The position numbers and the translations under genes were made by a program. Shown here one piece after another: positions 61,701 to 64,000 of a DNA stretch of 64,000 bases (position 1 is the stretch's first letter; each line of letters starts with the position of its first letter). The notes under the pieces are model-generated. The model had not been told where the DNA came from. It did not search any database and saw only the letters and a program-made list of their open reading frames with translations. Origin of the DNA: Chitinophagaceae bacterium (GTDB taxonomy: Bacteria > Bacteroidota > Bacteroidia > Chitinophagales > Chitinophagaceae); NCBI GenBank assembly GCA_947447265.1, contig CANFKC010000008.1:1-64000 (forward strand), written 5' to 3'.

Positions 61701-62652
61701 CCCACCAATAAGTTACTTTCATGTAAATGGATTATACGAAAACAGAAAAAATTTAGCAGAAGCAAAGGAAATAGTTAGGTTAATTAAAGATGAAATTGCA
61801 TGTAATTTATCAGTTGGTGTAGCGACATTTAATTTAGAGCAACGCAATCTTATTTTGGAGCTTATTGGGGATGAACGTTCTGCTAACCCTGAATTTCAGA
61901 ACAAAATGAACGAATTTGACAAGAACGGTTTCTTTGTTAAAAACTTAGAAAATGTACAAGGTGATGAACGGGATATTATACTGATAAGTACGACATTTGG
62001 CTCAAAAAGCGATGGGTCTTTTCGTTTATCTTTTGGGCCAATCGGCAATAAAAATAATGGACATCGTCTGCTAAATGTTATCATTACAAGAGCAAAGCAT
62101 AAATTATATATACTAACGTCAATTCCCGAAATAAAAATCTCTTCTTATCGAGAACGACTTACTGTAAACGAAACTGTAGATGGCACTACCGGGCTCCTTG
62201 CATATCTGGCTTTTGCCAAAGCGGTCAGCGAAAATAATGTCGAAGAAACGCAGGCAATACTTAGTTATATAAGTTCTAAAATTGCTAGGGGCCAAAGTGA
62301 AATTCAGGGAGATTATTTAGGTCTTTCAGAATCTCCCTTTGAAGAAGAGGTATATTGTTGGTTAGCTGAAGTAATTGGTACAGACAGGATACAACAACAA
62401 TACCCCTGTGGCGGATTTAGGATTGACATGGTAGTACTTCCCAAAAATGCGAACGGTGCGTTAAAGTTAGCAATAGAGTGTGATGGAGCAGCTTATCACA
62501 GCGATCAACTTTCATGGCATTACGATATGTACAGACAGGAGCAGCTGGAAAAAAATGGCTTCAAATTTCATAGAATATGGTCAACAAATTGGTGGAGAAA
62601 CCCTAAAGACGAGTTGCAAAAATTATTGCGAACAATTGAGGAACTTAATTAA
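58729..62652 (+). CDS. DUF4011-like / SF1 helicase / Vsr-like nuclease protein, candidate antiviral defence gene
   Basis: A 1307-residue multidomain protein, visibly A+T-richer than both neighbours. The N-terminal ~240 residues resemble DUF4011 (LLRKLTIGNSRSILLNAIPG; EHGVETFGFGFPIWV; IASPVFIFPLDI). A split SF1 helicase follows: Walker A GPPGTGKS (307-314), a long charged insertion (about 370-830), Walker B DEAS (867-870), VSGDSQQMPP (889-898), YRSRHP (962-967), VQGDERD (1076-1082) and VIITRAKHKLYI (1117-). The C-terminus is a Vsr/MTES_1575-like nuclease: RIDMVV (D1233), IECDGAAYH (E1250, D1252, H1257) and FHRIWSTNWW. The same order is, from memory, that of the Hhe (DUF4011-helicase-Vsr) defence genes. 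It stands alone, without a modification gene. Confidence 0.85.
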   Translation: MMVLTKSFAESLLRKLTIGNSRSILLNAIPGRLLTRLALTDLDIIGKGLSKQFITALTSQKKFSFKFSIDLNEKSDNELKQIARIGKRLAAIKYDHDDYQKEHGVETFGFGFPIWVRKNPRDSAKFIASPVFIFPLDIKQTFDKEREWIINRYDESEIKLNEVLVSYLENEEHIKIPAITEEMLEDGLLDKDEINAFCQNLISIFEKNANLTNTWESYDILPEKLSTTDADFKNNSIIWNGVFGLYKSQKQSQIKEMEALLDDFENITENNETKFEWEHVHSPKETDPSQNGVLRSLDSNKNIVIEGPPGTGKSQTLTAVIASALANNKKILIVCEKRTALEVLKENLIKLIPELTKCIALIEDTSRDRGNIVETVRNRTATYLAGRHHLSLLHEDIKRFESKASLIEKQYEALRTPKKKWWSNLVYKWIATNKTDEDISVYFSLQKVFAEQGLDEVGYKALIGKIEDCAILYARSENTLEQLELKFKPIIFEENINDRTIIFTLKETIAKLKNIQVELKAEASQFLETVNTESQNNLRNNRTLLVELSEIVNKHQPKKIDIFNPSFSTKILSTIFAKQKQIITESAKAKQLLRSIQSFWKEYFQKNISANQLMECTQYIDTNCDNIVKLRQAKLINEPINKIGSYGFNMDALSKILEILQKADKEVDKYINKNNYSVPQAYIHEYEKIIADFIFDLQTVIENDSNIRHYFSWKLLEKTLLPIERQWITLLKAYNSKQWKNIVENTWLFHNLFHQDQNDKFPTDDQSLQVLRELGLKIQKQQKEVIAHNLNNWCVSGQNKIKATGIQINQLYNLRGPKGGTRNSLRKIIQINPDAFTDFFPVLMLNPSTCSSLLPLKKDSFDIVIFDEASQLRIEDTYPALIRGKQVIVSGDSQQMPPSSYFESSKQIIDDNNDDDDIEELSSEELSVQLLNSSSKESALTESLLQFAIDIGFTKTYLDMHYRSRHPNLIAFSNVCFYGSRLVPMPETITSPPISYFHVNGLYENRKNLAEAKEIVRLIKDEIACNLSVGVATFNLEQRNLILELIGDERSANPEFQNKMNEFDKNGFFVKNLENVQGDERDIILISTTFGSKSDGSFRLSFGPIGNKNNGHRLLNVIITRAKHKLYILTSIPEIKISSYRERLTVNETVDGTTGLLAYLAFAKAVSENNVEETQAILSYISSKIARGQSEIQGDYLGLSESPFEEEVYCWLAEVIGTDRIQQQYPCGGFRIDMVVLPKNANGALKLAIECDGAAYHSDQLSWHYDMYRQEQLEKNGFKFHRIWSTNWWRNPKDELQKLLRTIEELN

Positions 62653-62696
62653 CGCTTTGCAACATTCTTTGTTTTTGTGTTTCACTTTCAAAGCAC

Positions 62697-64000
62697 TTAC
62701 ATCAACAAATGCTTCCTCTCCCTATACACCTTCCATACAAATTCGCCAAAGAGTGTGTTAGCCCATGCAAACCATGGCCGGCTGTATTTTGTGGCGTCAT
62801 TTTTATGGAAAGACTCGTGCATAAATCCGGTTCCGGCATGGCTCTTTTGTAACATTTCGAGGCATAACGCAATCTCTTTATCGTCAGTGCTCGTAAGGCC
62901 GCGCATAATTATGCTTATGGGCCATATCATGTCAGCGCCTACGTGTGGTCCGCCTATGCCTTCTCCCGCGCTGCCTTTAAAAAAGAACGGATTGTTTTCT
63001 GAAAGCACAAATGCGCGCGTATTCAGGTATACTTCATCATCCTTCATTTTGGGCATAAGGTAGGGTAGCGCAAGCAGTGAAGGAACATTGGCATCGTCCA
63101 TCAGGTTGCTGCTGCCGAAACCATTTATTTCGTAAGCATAAATGTTGCCGAATTTCGGGTGTTTCACTTTTGCCTCCCGCAATCCCTGATTTACTTCGTC
63201 TATCAGCTGGTAAACGGGTTTGGTATTAAAATCAACCTTGAGTTCAAAAATAATATCCAGCATCTGGAAAAGGGAGGCAACAGCAAACATATTGCTGGCC
63301 ACCAGGTAAGGATATACCGTGGCGTCGTCGCTCGGTCGGAACATAGAACAGATCATGCCATTGGGTTTGGCCGGGTAGCCAAAGCCATTCATGGGTATGC
63401 TGTCGGTGGCGTACTTGCTGCTGCGCATAAAACTATAAGGCCCTTTATCGTGCCAGCGCTGCTGTTCTATAAAAGTCTTCACAACCAGCCTCATTGCAGC
63501 CAACCATTCGTCATCAAAAGCGCTGGTATCGCCCGTTTCTTTCCAGTAACCATGTGCAAGGCGAATAGGGTAGCAAAGGCTGTCAATTTCCCATTTACGC
63601 TCATGCAGGCCCGGTTTCATGGCGGTTTCGTCATTGTGCCATTCGCTTATTTTGCTTTCGTCTTTGTAAAAAGCGTTCGCGTAAGGGTCTTTTAAAATGC
63701 AATGGGTCTGGCGTTTTATCACGCCTTTTACCAGGTCTTTAAGGTATACGTCATCATTGCACAACCGCAGGTATGGCCATACCTGTGCCGAAGAGTCGCG
63801 CAGCCACATGGCATCAATATCGCCGGTTATCACGTAAGTATCCACTTTGCCGTGATTGTAGGTATGGTCAACCGTTGTATCCAGCGTATTCGGGAAGCAG
63901 TTTTCGAACATCCAGGCAATTTCTTTGTTGCCTATGCTTTGGCGTACTTCCCGTATCAGTTTTTCAACAGCTACCGAATGGAACTTTCTTTCACTCCGCG
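62697..64000 (-). CDS. GH125 family exo-alpha-1,6-mannosidase (partial, runs off right edge)
   Basis: The frame stays open to the window edge, and the codons before 63911 encode family sequence (VEKLIREVRQSIGNKEIAWMFENCF), so the true start lies outside. It has the GH125 blocks FPNTLDTTVDHT, TYVITGDIDAMWLRDSSAQVWPYL, HERKWEIDSLCYPIRLAHGYW, GFGSSNLMDDANVPSLL and TGFMHESFHKNDATKYSRPWFAWAN. The Asp in GDIDAMWLRDS and the Glu in HESFHKND fit the catalytic residues known for the family. It releases alpha-1,6-linked mannose and complements the GH92 enzyme. It converges on the helicase-nuclease gene with a 44-base gap. Confidence 0.93.
   Translation of the reverse strand, partial: RSERKFHSVAVEKLIREVRQSIGNKEIAWMFENCFPNTLDTTVDHTYNHGKVDTYVITGDIDAMWLRDSSAQVWPYLRLCNDDVYLKDLVKGVIKRQTHCILKDPYANAFYKDESKISEWHNDETAMKPGLHERKWEIDSLCYPIRLAHGYWKETGDTSAFDDEWLAAMRLVVKTFIEQQRWHDKGPYSFMRSSKYATDSIPMNGFGYPAKPNGMICSMFRPSDDATVYPYLVASNMFAVASLFQMLDIIFELKVDFNTKPVYQLIDEVNQGLREAKVKHPKFGNIYAYEINGFGSSNLMDDANVPSLLALPYLMPKMKDDEVYLNTRAFVLSENNPFFFKGSAGEGIGGPHVGADMIWPISIIMRGLTSTDDKEIALCLEMLQKSHAGTGFMHESFHKNDATKYSRPWFAWANTLFGEFVWKVYRERKHLLM

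Noticed and set aside
58729-62652. Reading the helicase-nuclease as part of a restriction-modification or BREX/DISARM set
   Set aside because: No methyltransferase, PglZ, or further defence gene lies within the window, and the neighbouring genes are sugar metabolism; a stand-alone system fits better.

Overview
The window is chromosomal DNA of a member of the Bacteroidota, most likely a gliding-type, Chitinophagales-like bacterium. The evidence is a complete alternative complex III (act) operon joined to cytochrome oxidase genes, T9SS C-terminal sorting domains, GldC and GldN-like proteins, futalosine-pathway menaquinone synthesis (mqnC), GH92/GH125 mannosidases, and many copies of the Bacteroidota -7 promoter word TAnnTTTG a short way before start codons. 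I see no rRNA, tRNA or CRISPR array.

Layout. 0-0.2 kb: the tail of an IS630-like transposase at the edge. 0.3-5.9 kb: small exported and stress-type enzymes (hydrolase, RlpA-like, YCII, beta-helix T9SS protein, VOC, SnoaL-like) ending at a GlxA/AraC regulator. 5.9-6.6 kb: gene-free, repeat-rich. 6.6-14.7 kb: outer-membrane-type protein, SET protein, M14 peptidase, a frameshifted kelch-like T9SS protein, an orphan histidine kinase and a protein with two GldN-like modules. 15.0-26.9 kb: the respiratory operon actABCDEF-coxB-coxA, closed by a strong terminator. 27-34.6 kb: mqnC, an A+T-rich trio of exported proteins (one with a CxxC motif), a GHL10 hydrolase, small lipoproteins, Nudix and OmpA-like proteins. 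34.7-41 kb: GH92 mannosidase, an acyltransferase/NeuD-like/DegT sugar-modification set, and a WG-repeat protein. 41.6-45 kb: B12-dependent ribonucleotide reductase. 45.1-48.6 kb: an amber-interrupted acetyltransferase-like gene with a 50-residue partner, a GNAT enzyme, dtd, gldC, a YqeY-like gene and a cvpA-like gene. 48.8-55.8 kb: hscA, a DUF418 protein, rpoN, ald and two small exported proteins. 56-64 kb: sugar MFS transporter overlapping a ROK kinase, a 1307-residue A+T-rich helicase-nuclease (candidate antiviral gene), and a GH125 mannosidase running off the right edge.

How the genes work together. Menaquinol (made partly through MqnC) is oxidised by alternative complex III (ActA-F), and electrons pass to the adjacent cytochrome oxidase. 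The GH92, GH125, sugar permease and ROK kinase form a plausible alpha-mannoside uptake and breakdown route. The helicase-nuclease lies between the ROK kinase and GH125.

Most notable signals. (1) The DUF4011-like / SF1 helicase / Vsr-like nuclease protein at 58.7-62.7 kb. (2) A family of degenerate tandem repeats with a strict period of seven bases, each with a different unit, in about ten intergenic spacers. A T-rich subset sits directly before start codons. (3) The amber-interrupted gene and its 50-residue partner at 45.1-45.8 kb. (4) A direct repeat of the M14 peptidase gene start flanking the frameshifted kelch gene.
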